Assembly: GCA_007922195.1 (NCBI GenBank) | Contig: ML682008.1 | Span: 2,034,552-2,098,551 of the forward strand | Origin: Podocnemis expansa | Taxonomy: Eukaryota; Chordata; Testudines; Podocnemididae | DNA length: 64,000 nucleotides | Direction of reading: 5' to 3' | Shown: positions 33,838 through 45,615 of the stretch, in pieces | Position numbering within the stretch: the stretch's first letter is position 1 | How the letters are laid out: every line of letters begins with the position of its first letter | The notes under the pieces: model-generated | What the model saw: only the letters and a program-made list of their open reading frames with translations | Databases searched by the model: none | What the model was told of the DNA's origin: nothing | Program-made: the position numbers and the translations under genes

Positions 33838-34299
33838 TCTAAAACAAACAAGGAGTCTGGCGGCACTTTTAAAGACTAACACATTTATATATTGAATGAG
33901 CTTTTGTGGGAGAAAATCTCATTTCGTCAGATGCTTTGAAGCCACGAAACCTCCGATCAATCTTTGCTTCTGAAAGTCAGGGGTCAGAACAGTCATATGG
34001 CAGTTATTGGATAAAAGCTGCACAGTTGAAAAAAAACCCAAACCTCTCTCTTTCCCCCTTAGCCAGAATGGATCCTAATATGCTGTTACTTTATGACCTG
34101 ATCCTATGTTTTACACCCCCTTGCATTTAGTTTCATTCCTTTCTGTAAGTTCACCCATCTTCGAAGCATCTGAGGAAGTGGGATCTTCTCCCACGAAAGC
34201 TCATGCAAAAAATAAATCTGTTAGTCTTAAAGTGCCACACAACTGCTTGTTGTTTTTTTACTGGACTAGACTAACACGGCTATCCCTTTGGAACCTAAT
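33838..34299 (+). mobile_element. Hairpin repeat family P, long copy with inverted arms
   Basis: The left arm (reverse-oriented) reads CAAGGAGTCTGGCGGCACTT, AAAGACTAACACATTTATAT, GAGCTTTTGTGGGAG, CGTCAGATGC. After about 180 bp of interior, the right arm is forward: GCATCTGAGGAAGTGGGATC, CCCACGAAAGCTCATGC, TCTGTTAGTCTTAAAGTGCC, ending CTAGACTAACACGGCTATCC. Arms of about 90 bp are inverted copies. The right arm is nearly identical to the copy at 42-207. Confidence 0.82.
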
Positions 34300-34444
34300 A
34301 TGTTTGTCTGCCTGATAACAGGCTCTTAGGTGTCACAGCTGGGGTAAGTCTCAAAAGCTGAATCTCTGGGACAACGGTTGGCAATCTTATAGACCCCCAT
34401 GTCAGTCCCTCTTTTCTAACCCTCTGCCAGTGCAGGCAGCCCTC
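34300..34444. other. Short unique spacer
   Basis: Nothing recognised. Confidence 0.4.
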
Positions 34445-34498
34445 CACGCACACGCGTGTGCACACACACACATGCACGTGCACATGCACACACACACA
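34445..34498. repeat. 54-bp strictly alternating purine-pyrimidine tract
   Basis: Mixed CA/TG/CG dinucleotide array (CACGCACACGCGTGTGCACA and so on). Every step alternates purine and pyrimidine from 34445 to 34498, which includes CGCG and ATGCAC steps. Such tracts can adopt Z-DNA under supercoiling. Confidence 0.9.
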
Positions 34499-36363
34499 AA
34501 GCACCTGCCCCCTGAAAATTCAGCAGTAGCTACAACTGGAATGGTGGAGGGAGGAGGTTTTCCCTAGGCATGCCATGAAAAGCAGACTCCTGGAGCTGCT
34601 CGCATACAGTGGAAAGAAGCTGCCCATAGTAGCTCCTCCCTAGGCATGCTGCCGAAAGGACGCATCCCCAGGTGTCACTGAGATGCGGTTGCTTTCTGTG
34701 GTGTTCCTGGGGAACCCACCCCAGCCACGGCCAAAAAGAGCCACTCCAGGCAGCTTCTTTCTGCAGCTTGTCTGGGGACACCCTCCCCAGGTATGCTGTC
34801 AAAAGGAGCTGCCCAGAGTGCTTTCCAGTGACGGGAGTGGCAAGTTTGACAGTGCCAGAGAGGGCACTGTGTGCTGCACCAAATGGGCATGCATGCCAGG
34901 GGTTGCCTACCAATGCTTTACGATTTTATTTCATCCAACGAACGTTATAAGATAATAGCCTCCATTCAAGTATTTCTCTGGGTTTTTAGCATTCTTATCA
35001 TTATGCAAATAGCTCCTGCTTTGTTTTCAGTTAATTAATAAACCCGACATAAGTTCATTACAGGATTGTGTGTGGTATTGTCTTATTGGATAACAGATGG
35101 AGCAATAAGGAGGAGCTGAGCTGTGGTATGTGGCTGATCCATTTGGAAAAGAGGAATTGGGTTTTCTATGATGTTATGGTAAAAGGGCCTAGCATCACAA
35201 GTGCCCTCTTACCTGATGTCAAGAGGGACTGGGCTTGTGAAAAGAACTGTTTAAACCTGTTTACTAAGGCAGGCCAAAGCCAAGAGGATAATAAACAGAG
35301 TGGCTAATTTGTGCATCTAAGATGACAGCTACAGCTGGGAGGGGTTAAAATCATTGCTATTGACTATCTGAAGTGTGGAACCTGTCAATTTGAGATGCTA
35401 AAAGGCATGACAATGTCAATTCAGTGTGAAACTGTTTGAGACATTCTGGCAAATATTTTTGCTCAAAGAAGAAGATTTGGAAATGTCAAAAGGTTTCCTT
35501 TTAGAAATGCTGGAAAGACACATTTTGATTTTGTTTTGAAAAGATGTTTTCTTTTGGAATGCCACTAAATTTTATTTTAAAACCTGCCACCAAAACAATT
35601 AATCCCTTCATTCTCTCCTTCCCTTCCTCACATTGTACCAAAACAAACAAACAGCTAGATAGATAAAGCCCTAAACAAATGTTTTGATTCAGGTTGAATG
35701 AAATATTTTGTTTGAGCTAAAATGATTTTGTTCCTAGCTTTTTTTTTCTGCTGAGAAATTTAAGACATTGCTTTGGGCTGATCTAAAAAAATGTTTTCCT
35801 TTAGTTTTGTGGATTGACCACCAAACCAAAATATTGGTTGTTCTTCCAGCTCTAACAGTCTATAAAACACAGAAAACTCTTGGCAGAACAGGCACTCACC
35901 TCTGGGGCACCCCTTTGAATCAAGGTCAGTATGATACCCCCCCACGCCCTTGCCAGCCTGGTTGATGCAAAACCACAAATGCATCCTTGCCTCAGTTTCC
36001 CCAATTGATTTCTATTGAGCTCAATCAGGCTTTTATGTAGAAAACAGTTCTTCTTCAGTGGTACAATTTCCTTAACCAAAAGTCAAGCAGTCATATAGCC
36101 AAGTCTTTACTCCCAGTGTCTGAATCAGGAGGCCACATTAGGCTTTGTATATCAATTGTATTTGTATAGGCTCTTTACCAATAAGGCCCTCTTATCCCAG
36201 AGCCTACTTCTTGAGCCAGACATTATTCCACCACCTGGAGAACGTTTTTTTTCTGGACTCAGAACCTCAGCAGGAGTCAACCACTGAAGTGCTTCTCTGA
36301 CCTTAGTGGCGTGTAGTTCTGCTGCAATCTAGTTAAGTCTATACCACCCTGACTAAGCCAACC
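34499..36363. other. No recognised gene
   Basis: 34530-34920 is moderately GC-rich with five overlapping open frames on both strands, none recognisable. At 35400-35760 there is AT-rich sequence of the AAATTTT style seen in old reptile repeats. Confidence 0.45.
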
Positions 36364-36558
36364 CCTGGAAGCAGATCCGTAACGTGCTGTTTTGCCACCT
36401 GGGGCACGTTCTGATTGGAACGTGCCCCTTGCCATTAGCAGTGTTTGGGGTCGGCACAGTGAAACTCGCCTTTTAAATGAGCGGCTCTATTAAACCACTC
36501 CGGCGCTCCTGGGGCAAAGCCCCATTGGCCCTGCTATATTCACAGCCCTGCCTGGGAG
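36364..36558. mobile_element. hAT-type MITE (GGCCGTAAC family), copy 2
   Basis: Element 36372-36550 (179 bp). The left end CAGATCCGTAACGTG and the right end ATTCACAGCCCTG are inverted. Flanking 8-mers are CCTGGAAG and CCTGGGAG (one mismatch). The interior phrase GGGGCAAAGCCCCATTGGCC is the reverse complement of the GCCAGTGGGGCTTTGCCCC phrase in the copy at 31342. Confidence 0.8.
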
Positions 36559-37568
36559 GCATAATTAATTTTCCCTGTATTGCTTTCATGGAGATGGATT
36601 CACTAGGCTGATAGGTCTTCTCAGATGCACTACAGCAGGGCAATTTAGCGCTTCTAGAGTATACTAGACTATCTGTCACTGTCTGGTAAGGGCCTTTCAC
36701 TAGAACTAGGCCTCCTTCAGAGCTGGGATTTATAGGTTTTCCCTTTTGGAACCCCTTTTCTGATGAACTCCCTTAGCAACTACCTTGAGGCTAAGTCTGT
36801 ATCGATTGCAGCAAAATCACGGCCGTCAGCACAATCTTTTGGGTTCAGATGAGCGGTCTGTGTAGATCTAGAAGTTGCCCTAGCAACTCCAGTCCCGGAA
36901 CATACCTTGTGTATCTCCTGTCGACTGCTGCCAAAAAGTGCAGCAAGTACAGACTAGGGCTGAGAAAGCCCTCTCCTCATGAGCTTCCTGTCTTCTTAAC
37001 TTCCTCAGTAACCCACCATAATAACTCTTCGTTAGGCCCAGGTGTTCCCTGGCTAATCAACTGCTGTCCCACTACTTAGGCAATAAACTACTTGCAAGTT
37101 GATCTGTTTTGGCTCCTTCTTCTTAGCAGAGCTTGTCACAGGTGAAGAGCAGCTACCCTCTGACATAAACCTTTGGACAGAATTATTTGTTCCTTGGGAT
37201 CTTCTGGAACTTGGAGCACAGTTTGCTGGACTGAAGACAGAGCTAGTTACACAAAAATGGAAACAAACTCCACAGTTGTAGATGATGACCCAGATTCTCT
37301 CCTACACCAACAGTCAGCCAGCACAGGGAGAATTTAAGCCATCAAAGGTGTCAGGGATCGCTTACTGATTCACAAGCTACATGTGCTTTGGTCCTTTCAT
37401 CCCAGGATTGCTCTAATTTACATAGCTTGTTACTGTTGTACACTAACTAAAAACTGGAGTGGAATTGCACCGTCTCATACTGACACAGTTCCTACTTTGG
37501 TTGTGCACCACTTCAATAAGGTATAGTGAGGTGGTAAATGATCTCAGAGGGGCCAGAGAGAAATTCTC
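36559..37568. other. No recognised gene
   Basis: No repeat or gene recognised. Short open frames are not supported. Confidence 0.45.
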
Positions 37569-37999
37569 TGGGGGTACGCCTACACTGGCAAGTTAGTTTG
37601 AATTAAGGAGCCTTAATCTGAACTAACTCAGTCCCCATTCACCATAGACTTTCACTAGTTTGAATTAAGGAATCCCTTAACTCGAACTAATAAAACCTTA
37701 GTTTGAATTACTAAACACCTGCATTTAGTTCAAACTATGCGCTTAGTTTGATTCTTACTTTGAACGAAGGGCAGCATAGACCAGGATTAAGTCTTAATTC
37801 AAACTAAATAAATTTAAAATAGAGCAGTTAATTTGAATTAACAAAGTTTAACATTTAAGTTGAATTACTGCACTTTGTTAATTCGACTTACTACCACTAA
37901 TTTGAGTTACTAAGGTGGGGTTTAGTTTGAATTAAGGTCAAAATTATTAGTTTGACTTCCTTAATTAGAACTAACTTTTGTAGTGTGGATATAGCCTGG
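37569..37999. mobile_element. MITE with TTAGTTYGAACTAA palindromes, copy 1
   Basis: Element 37572-37996, with left end GGGTACGCCTACACTGG and right end TAGTGTGGATATAGCC, flanked by perfect TGG duplications. The interior is filled with TTAGTTTGAATTAAGG, AACTCGAACTAA and related palindromes. Almost every TTCGAA core has lost its CpG, so this copy is old. TSD sequence TGG shows the target trinucleotide is not fixed. Confidence 0.88.
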
Positions 38000-38099
38000 G
38001 AGCAGGAGCAGTGTTTAAAGCCCTGCATTGTCCCCACTACGTTTGGTATGGTGCAGGGCAGTAGCTCCAGGTCACAATGGAAGGAGGTGTCAGGATCTT

Positions 38100-38180
38100 T
38101 GGAAGTGGTATCTTCTCCCTCAAAAGCTCATGCAAAAAATAAATCTGTTAGTCTTCAGGTGCCACACAACTCCTTGGTGT
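38100..38180 (+). mobile_element. Hairpin repeat family P, truncated copy
   Basis: GGAAGTGGTATCTTCTCCCT then AAAAGCTCATGCAAAAAATA and AATCTGTTAGTCTTCAGGTG, ending near CACACAACTCC. It closely follows the young subfamily at 34130 but is cut at both ends. Confidence 0.7.
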
Positions 38181-41100
38181 CAGGATGTTGAGCAGGGAAG
38201 GGACAGGTGAGAACATTAGCAGCACTTGGCATCACTAAGATGCTGGCTACAACCCAGCTCCTGGCACAGAGCTGAAAGCAGATGCGATGAAGAGAAAGTA
38301 GAACTTTTGCTCTAGGGGAAATAAACAAACAAAAACAAAAAGTCAATTGAAAACAGAATGAAAAGTTTAAATCTGGAAATGTGTCACAAAATGGGAATCC
38401 CAAAATGGAGTTCTGTAAAAGTTAAAATATTGTCTAAGTGTTTCAAAGTCTCCACAAACTCCCTGGAGCCCCTGCAGCCCATCAAGCAGAAAGAAAGGCT
38501 GCTTTGGGAAGCCTGGAGCCCCCAAAGCTTCTGTATGCCAAGGAACTGGCATCTTCAACAAGCAGGCTACTTAGAATGAGGGCTGTGGAGAATGATTTTT
38601 CTCTAAAATCTTTCAGTTTTCCATGGGAGAGCCGTTTTTATGCATAATTCCCAGCCAGCACTAACACCCCAAGCCTGTTCTTTATAAGATTAGGAACCAT
38701 TTTGGCTCCCCGTCCCCATAGGTGACTGCAACCAAGCTAGCAGAAAAGTAGAGCAAAGCCACATTTGCCCTTCTGCTACCCGAGACTGTGGTGTCTGTGT
38801 TTGGTGTCTCAGGAGTTATAGCACAGAATCTGGCCCCAAGTGCCCTACTATCAAAACACATGGATGAAAGCTAGTTTCATAGCCACATGTCCCAGTGAGG
38901 TCAATGAGAACCCACTGTATGAATCAGAGGCCAGGATTTAGTCTCATGGTCTGGTGCATGTACCGGAAAAGCCTTTTAGAGACAAATGCTATCATTTCCT
39001 TTGAAAGAATTATTTCTCTCTGACAAAGCACAGGAAGAATGTTAAAAAAAAAACAAAAAAAACCCCAAAACAAAACAAAACAAAACAAAGGGTATCCACA
39101 GCAACTTGCTATGTTACAAAAGACTCTGGTGGAAGTCTTTTATTTTTAATCTTTTTTTTGTCCCCCCATCCAACCCAGTTTAAATTAGAAAAGGTGGTGT
39201 TCTTTACTGCACTCTTTTTAAAGGCACCATCAGTAACACTCCTCCCCCATCCCCTCTGGTTTTTAAAAGCAAATTCTGTTGCAGCAAGACCTTGATTCAA
39301 AGGTCTTTCAAAGAGACTTTAAAGTGGACCTATTGGTTGCCAGAAGACAATTACTGTGGTACACATGGAAGGAAATAATTTATTTCTTTATATATTGTGA
39401 TTTAGACCAAGGCAAGAAAAAGACAGTAATTAGGAGTATTAAAAGAAAAAAAACCCAATATAAACAAAATAATCCCCAGCAGCAAAACATGAGTACAATG
39501 CCAGCCCAACAGTCCATAGGTGGGGGCTTGTCCTCCTTCTCCACCACCAGTCTCTACAACTTTTCTCTCCTGCCTTAGACTCCATTCTGTTTAGCCACCT
39601 GGGCAAAAGAAAGGCCTTGAAAAATGCACTTGAGGTCAACACTAACTGGACTATTTTGGATCAAGTCAGAAACTTGTTCCACAATGGAGGTACCTCCTGG
39701 AGAATGACCCACTGCCAGCTCCTTGTTTATTAAATTGAAACGGATGCAAGTTATGTGTCACTACTGGCCAGAACGGTGGTAGTATGGCATGGGGAGAGGG
39801 ATTTTATGTCAGGGAGGTAGGTCCTAAGCCATACAATCCTCACAGTAATTGACAGTAAGAGCCCAATTTTCAACAGCACAAAATAAGATTCACTGAAATC
39901 TGGATGAAGCCTGAATCTGGGGTTCAACTTTTCTTAACAATTTATTTATTTAGTTAGTTAGTTCTACAAATGATTCAAAACCAAAAGAGAGCCAGTAACT
40001 GGGAAAGGAAGCATAGATGGGCACTGCATCTGGTTGAACCATGCATGAATATTGAAAACACAGTCGACCTAGGTACCAGGAGATGGCGTGAACCAAGTTG
40101 ATGTAGAGGCCCTCGCGTAAGGGCACTCATGGCAGCTTACAGGAAGCTTTATGACTCACTCACCGAGAGAAGGAAGCACAGTAGAGAGAGAGGAGGAAAT
40201 CATGTTGAAAATGGCCTGCCCACCAGGTCATAAAGCCAGAGTTAATATATTCAGAAAGCCCATTCAATAAAGGTGATGACAGAAGCATCATCATTTAGGG
40301 TTCTGCTTATGGAAAAGTCCAAATGCATTTATGCTTTAAATACCCATGTTTTCCCAGAGTGGTCTCTGTACTGTCATAATGTGGGGCACTGCTTCAGTAA
40401 CCCCTACAGCTTTATGCAGGGCCGGGGGACTGAGTACCACTCTTGTACTGTAATATGATTTATTGACTAGCAAACTTAAGGAAGATGGGAGGAGCTGTTC
40501 TACTTACTGCATTTCACTAAGCTCACTGAGGCAGATCACCAGGTGGCATAGATTAACGTGATTTCACTGGCTTCATGCATGGTAGCATTAGCCATATATA
40601 GACTCTATTTCAATGGGGCTATGCCAGTATACACCGGCAGAAGATCTGGCCTACTGCATTTAGTAGCATGCATCGAAGTTCTTTTATCTTCCTTCAAAAA
40701 CTTCAGTGTAGTCATGCCAATCGACACTGGTCCAACAGGACAAATTAATCCTTGGTATAGCAAGGATGTAATTAGCTTGATGAGGTATTTTCCGGTCTCA
40801 AAGAATAAGCATTTCCCTGCCTAGGTTTCCTCAAATAGAGATAAGAATAATATATACCCAAATAGCTTTTCCTTGAGAAAGGTCAGCATTTGAAAGGATT
40901 TCTTCAGTCCCCAGGGACCTCAGTGAATGATAGTATTTCACTGCTTGTCTCTCTTGCTTTGTACCCTACTTAATTAGAGGGTGCAGTTCTCTTTGATGGA
41001 AGCATGTTTCTATCTTGATTAAAAAGCTTCTGTGATTCAATCATTTTGCCTGGACAAGTTGCTAGTACTCAAATAATAATAGTAATAAATAAAGAAAAAT

Positions 41101-41396
41101 AAACTAGAATAATTTTAATGCAAATTTTTCATGGGCTAACAAGCTGTTCATTTAGTTCCTCACAATACCCCATTAGTACCTCCAAATACAGCTATGCTTT
41201 CAATTTCTGTAACATCTTTTATATAACAAAATATAATCACTAATCACAAAATATAATCACTAATGTGGTTAGTTTCATAATATCATTTGGTGACACATAA
41301 ATATTATCCTTTTTTATGGATGAGGAAACTAAGGCATGCAGAGTTGAGTGGCTCATAGGTTGCTTTTGGCAGAACAGCAAAAACAGAGTAGGTCTC
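38181..41396. other. No recognised gene; simple and short repeats
   Basis: No exon or RNA gene seen. Contains an (AAAAC)n stretch at about 39044-39089, a short reptile repeat with inverted phrases at about 40507-40630 (GCAGATCACCAGGTGGC ... ACACCGGCAGAAGATCTGGC), a two-unit tandem AAAATATAATCACTAATCAC at about 41228-41264, and an MIR-like trace near 41300-41350. Confidence 0.5.
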
Positions 41397-41785
41397 ACAG
41401 GGTAGGTCTACACCTGCAAGTTAGTTTGACTTAAGCCTCCTTAATTTGAACTAACGTAGTCCCTCTTTACACTAAGCTTTCATTAGTTTGAATTAAGGAA
41501 TTCCTTAATTCAAACTAATGAAAGCTTAGTTTGAATTAGCAAGACCTGCTGGTTAGTGGAACTAAGCCCTTAGTTTGAACTAAGGACTGTGTAAACTAGG
41601 ATTAACCCTTAGTTCAAATTTAATAAATTCAAATTAAGGCCCTTAGTTTGAATTAACAAAGTGGACTAATTTGATTTAAGGTTAAGTTCAATTAGTCAAT
41701 TTTGTTAATTTGAACTAATAAACTCAAATAATTAGCTCAAATTAACAAATTCAAACTAATTTTTCCTAGTATAGACATAGCCACA
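41397..41785. mobile_element. MITE with TTAGTTYGAACTAA palindromes, copy 2
   Basis: Element 41400-41782, with left end GGGTAGGTCTACACCTG and right end CTAGTATAGACATAGCC, flanked by perfect ACA duplications. The interior matches the element at 37572 (TTAGTTTGAATTAAGGA, TTCAAACTAATGAAAGC). No intact TTCGAA remains. Confidence 0.88.
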
Positions 41786-41807
41786 ATTCCCAGGCCTGGT
41801 GTTTAAC

Positions 41808-42410
41808 CATTAGACCAGTGGGTCCCAACCGGGGGTCCAGGGAGCCCTGGGGATCTGTGGAGCCTCTCCCTACAGGGCCAGAATCCAGCTGCAGCCCTGA
41901 TGTTCCCTGCCAGGGCTGCCTCTCCCCACCTCTGGCTGGATCCCAGCAGGGGGTTGGGGCCACGGCGGCTCCCCGGGAGGGCAAGGGCGAGGGGCCATAG
42001 CTGCCACAGCTCAGCTCCCAAGTGGCGCAGGCCGTGGTGATGGTGGCACCACTTGCTACCTGTCCTAGCGGCATCGCCAGAGTGGCACAGGCCAGAGTAG
42101 GGATCTCAAACACGTGGCCCATGGGCCACATGCGGCCCCTAAAGCTATTCCTTGTGGCCCGCAATGACATTATTGTTACTGATGTTTGCAATATCATTGT
42201 ATGGAAAGGTTTCAGTGGTGTGGCCCTTGGGCTACCATACTAATCCTTGCGTGGCCCTCTACTAGTCCTCGTGGTGATTTGAGTTTGAGACCTCTGGGCC
42301 AGAGTTTGCCTGCACGGGCCAGATTACATAATCAGCCAGGGGCTGCAAAGATTTTTTTTGTTAAAAAGGGGTCCCCAGCCTGAAAAATGTTGCGAACCAC
42401 TGCATTAGAC
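41808..42410. mobile_element. hAT-type element with a second hAT nested in it
   Basis: Outer element 41816-42402, with left end CAGTGGGTCCCAACC and right end GTTGCGAACCACTG, flanked by perfect 8-bp duplications CATTAGAC. Its left half is GC-rich (41850-42060), giving open frames on both strands that I do not call genes. The inner hAT at 42098-42296 splits it. Confidence 0.92.
42090..42304. mobile_element. hAT-type MITE (CAGGGGTCTCAAAC family), copy 3, nested
   Basis: Element 42098-42296, with left end TAGGGATCTCAAACACG and right end GAGTTTGAGACCTCTG, flanked by perfect 8-bp duplications GGCCAGAG. The inner phrase TTTGCAATATCATTGTATG is shared with copies at 7750 and 45624. It is younger than the hAT that hosts it. 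Confidence 0.93.
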
Positions 42411-42574
42411 CATTCCTCCTTCCTTGGTGTTAAGAGAAAGAACTTTAGCTTTAGGAAATATTTATATATTACAGTGACGGGCCCCCTCGCTGTACCACAG
42501 AAAGAAACACTGACACCTCTGTGTCTGGCCAATTGGCATTATGATGGTCCTTAGTAAAGGAGGAATGATACTTC

Positions 42575-42714
42575 CTGAAAGTTCTAAGCTTCTTAAACTT
42601 AAACTTCTAAGCATCTGACAAAGTGGGATTTTCTGCCACAAAAGCTCATGCAATAAATGAATTTGTTAGTCTTTAAAAGTGCCACAGGACTCCTTGTTTG
42701 TTTTTCTGAAAGTT
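42575..42714 (+). mobile_element. Hairpin repeat family P, short copy with possible 9-bp TSD
   Basis: Core GCATCTGACAAAGTGGGATT, GCCACAAAAGCTCATGC, TTTGTTAGTCTTTAAAAGTG. The word CTGAAAGTT occurs at 42575-42583 and again at 42706-42714, consistent with a target duplication around 42584-42705. The usual CTAGACTAACACGGC end is missing in this copy. Confidence 0.7.
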
Positions 42715-43391
42715 GGAAATCAAGGGTGGAGTGAGGTTGTCATGTGAGGCGGGCCGTGTCCATACCTTTTTACTTCACATGTGGCATCATAAGAGAAGAT
42801 TGCAGTGTTGATTTTGCTTGGGTTGATTTGGGTTTTGAGGATGCAATTTATGTGCCTCGTTATGACCTTTGGCATGAAACAGGTTTACCACTCCAAACAG
42901 CAGGGATTAGTTTTGCACTAAATCTTTTTTTCTAAACTTTATATAAATGGACATTGATGTTTCTGAACATACAACCTTTGTGTAACGCAACACCACCAAC
43001 TGGCTTGAGCCCCCACCCAGATTTCTGGGAATCCTTTCACCGTTCCCTGGGCACCCTAAAGGGGTAAGGTTGCAAGCACAAAACTGAGTGTAATAAACAG
43101 AACTTTTAATAGTAGTAGAACAGAATGCAAAAGGCCAAATACAGAGACCAGCACTAATCTAGAAAAATTAGCATAGAGCAAAGTTCCCAGCAACCCACAC
43201 CACATAACAGAACATACAAACTTAATGGCAAAACTGGCACTGATATGGAGAATCACTGCTAACTAGGCTCCCAACCAACCCTAGGTATGTAGGGAGCATC
43301 TTTCATGCCAGCTGTCCATTGATGCCATCTACCAGTCACTCACTCCATCCTCTAGAACTGTTTTTTGGCTCCACCCACTGTCCACTGGCCC
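42715..43391. other. No recognised gene; possible LTR remnant at about 42980-43260
   Basis: AACGCAACACCACCAACTGG followed by an AATAAACAGAACTTTTAATA stretch (about 43091) looks like a decayed LTR with a poly(A) signal region, but no ends or duplication were found. Confidence 0.35.
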
Positions 43392-43515
43392 CACCCTCCA
43401 GTCACTCATGTTGCCCAGCTCACCTCTGGCCACTCTCACCATCTGCTGCCTCCATCCTCCGGTCACTCATACTGCCCAGCCCACCTCTGATCACTTTCAC
43501 CATCCACCAGTTAAT
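43392..43515. repeat. 61-bp minisatellite, two units
   Basis: Unit 1 (about 43392-43453) and unit 2 (about 43454-43514) align throughout: CCTCCAGTCACTCATGTTGC versus CCTCCGGTCACTCATACTGC, then CACCTCTGGCCACTCTCACC versus CACCTCTGATCACTTTCACC. A decayed partial unit lies upstream at about 43328. Confidence 0.8.
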
Positions 43516-44702
43516 CACCCCATTGTTATTCCTCTTCAGTTCAGAGGGAGGACTCTATCCTTGTAGTGAGATCAATGATTTCAGCTCTCTTAGTCTTTAA
43601 GTAGTTGCTAATAACTACTTCCACCACAAAGAACAGGAGAAGCAATAGGGAAGGAGAAGGCAAACTGCCTGAAATCTTGAAACAAAACAAAGCCCCCACT
43701 CCTGTTTTTCAACTTTTTCAGGTTGAAACATACAGTCGCTTTTCCTACAAGCCTCTTTTAACTAAGGGTAGTTTTTATCCCTTAACTAACCCAGACAGAT
43801 TTGAAACAGAGAGTAGCAGTTGACACAAGGACAGTATTTCATATTTCCCCTTAGTAAAATTACAGGTATTGATAGATTTGTGAGCAGACTAATCCCAAAT
43901 ACCATAACCCACTGTGCCCTGCACCCACTATGCTAATCAGCTAATTGCACCCTTTTGTGTTCATGCTAATACAAAACCCATGCAGATTAGAAGCTGCCCT
44001 CAGAAGCTGTTGGGCACAGCTTCTAAGCCTGATTTACATTTGTGTATTGACAGGATAAAAGTAAGAGTGGACAGGAGCTCATTTCCTATATTAAGCTTTA
44101 GCTCTGGGATTAAGAGACCTGAGCTCATTTGGAGACTAATTCCTTCCCTAAACTTGTTTGAGCTGGGTGTTTTGAAGCAAAGGTCACCATATGTGTGAAT
44201 GACAACCTTTTATGCCAGGAAAGCTGAACTGAAATCACCAAGCTGTAATGTGTGTCAGATAAGAATCAGGTCCTTCAGAAGTAATGAAGTGCTCCATCAC
44301 TGTGCCAGTAAATTGTCCTCCTTGTTAACACCAACAAAATGTCAGACATATGATCAGGATTGTGAGAGGGAATCACAGTCATTTTTTCTGACTACTCGGT
44401 ACATTAAAGTACAGCCCATATTAGGTACATCCCTGTAGGCAGCAGTTGAGTTATTTTCATAGGGGCAATAATTTATGTAGTGTAAATCATGGTAATTAAT
44501 ATTTTCACTTGACATGTAAGATCACCAAGTAATCAGCAGAATGTGAGAGTAGCTGTTTACTTCTATACTATTTTTCAATGTACTTACAATGGTGTTAAAT
44601 GGCATAATGTACCCTTGCTGAGAACAGATAGGTAAAAGCTCTTGTTGCCATGAGTAATCAAGACATTCAGAAATATCTGAGGTTCCAGCAAGACCCTCAA
44701 AT

Positions 44703-44740
<38 letters not shown>

Positions 44741-45519
44741 GAAATACAGGAAGACTCCTTCTCTCATACAGGTAGTCATTCCCTCTGCCATTTCTTTTGT
44801 TTCCTTTTCAGACACTCAGCATATCCTCTCTTCTTATACAGGCTTTGGTTACTACTCCGTACTTAATGCTGAGTCTTGACTTCTGTTCTTCTGAGCCCAG
44901 TGTTCCCCTTTGTTTTGTGTTGACCTGACTTATTTCAGTCTGTATAGATAACACACACACACACACACACACACTTCAATGTTAGAGACTTAAGAGTTGT
45001 TTTGTTTTTTCCTAATTTAAAATAAATTAATTTAGATTGAAACGAAATAGTTGTTTTTCAAGCCTAATAAAAGAATGATAAACCTTTAAACTGAAAACAC
45101 AACTTTGAAAAATAATTAATGGTGCATTTTACTGTACACAAGATACACAACACAGGAATTCTGCAAAATTTGTGTATGTTTCAGACTGTCCTGTCCATTG
45201 TCTGTGTTGTCACACATTACTGTGGTTAAATTATACCCTGCCAAAGAAGCAGGGCTTCTCTTTTGTTTTTCTTCAGACATTTCATTAATTTACTGCTTAT
45301 TAAATTTACTCCCTTCCCTTCCTACTGTGAAGGCACTGCTTTATCACTAGCCTAAGTAATTGCATTTGTCTGGAAGTGCACTGACTTTAATATACTGAAA
45401 TCTTGACTCTAGTCTTCTCTGTATATCTGTTCTCATGTGGGAGATTCTTTAGGCTCTCTGGATGGAAATACAGTCCAATGATTGGGTCACTAACCTTAAA
45501 TGACCTCTTCTCCAATTCA
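43516..45519. other. No recognised gene; two dinucleotide repeats
   Basis: Contains (AT)n at 44706-44738 and (AC)n at 44951-44974. The 97-codon open frame across the AT tract (44522-44815, minus strand) is a microsatellite artefact. No exon recognised. Confidence 0.55.
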
Positions 45520-45615
45520 ATTCCTTCATGCTCCATAGGGTTCCTGTGTAGCCTTGGGCAAGTCCATGTCTCATTTTTCCATATGTACCTCACACGAATG
45601 TTGCAAGGATAAATA
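45520..45615 (+). mobile_element. MIR/CORE-SINE-like relic
   Basis: CTGTGTAGCCTTGGGCAAGT, then CATGTCTCATTTTTCCATAT and TGTTGCAAGGATAAATACA follow the MIR order. It is interrupted by the adjacent hAT's target site. Confidence 0.6.

Noticed and set aside
34134..34200. Hammerhead ribozyme-like core (CTGANGA ... stem ... GAAA) in family P
   Set aside because: There is an extra A between CTGANGA and the stem, and I could not find the third helix or a cleavage site. The resemblance is noted only; a covariance-model search would be decisive.
44522..44815. Frame with a Tyr-Ile repeat
   Set aside because: Translation of the (AT)n microsatellite at 44706-44738.
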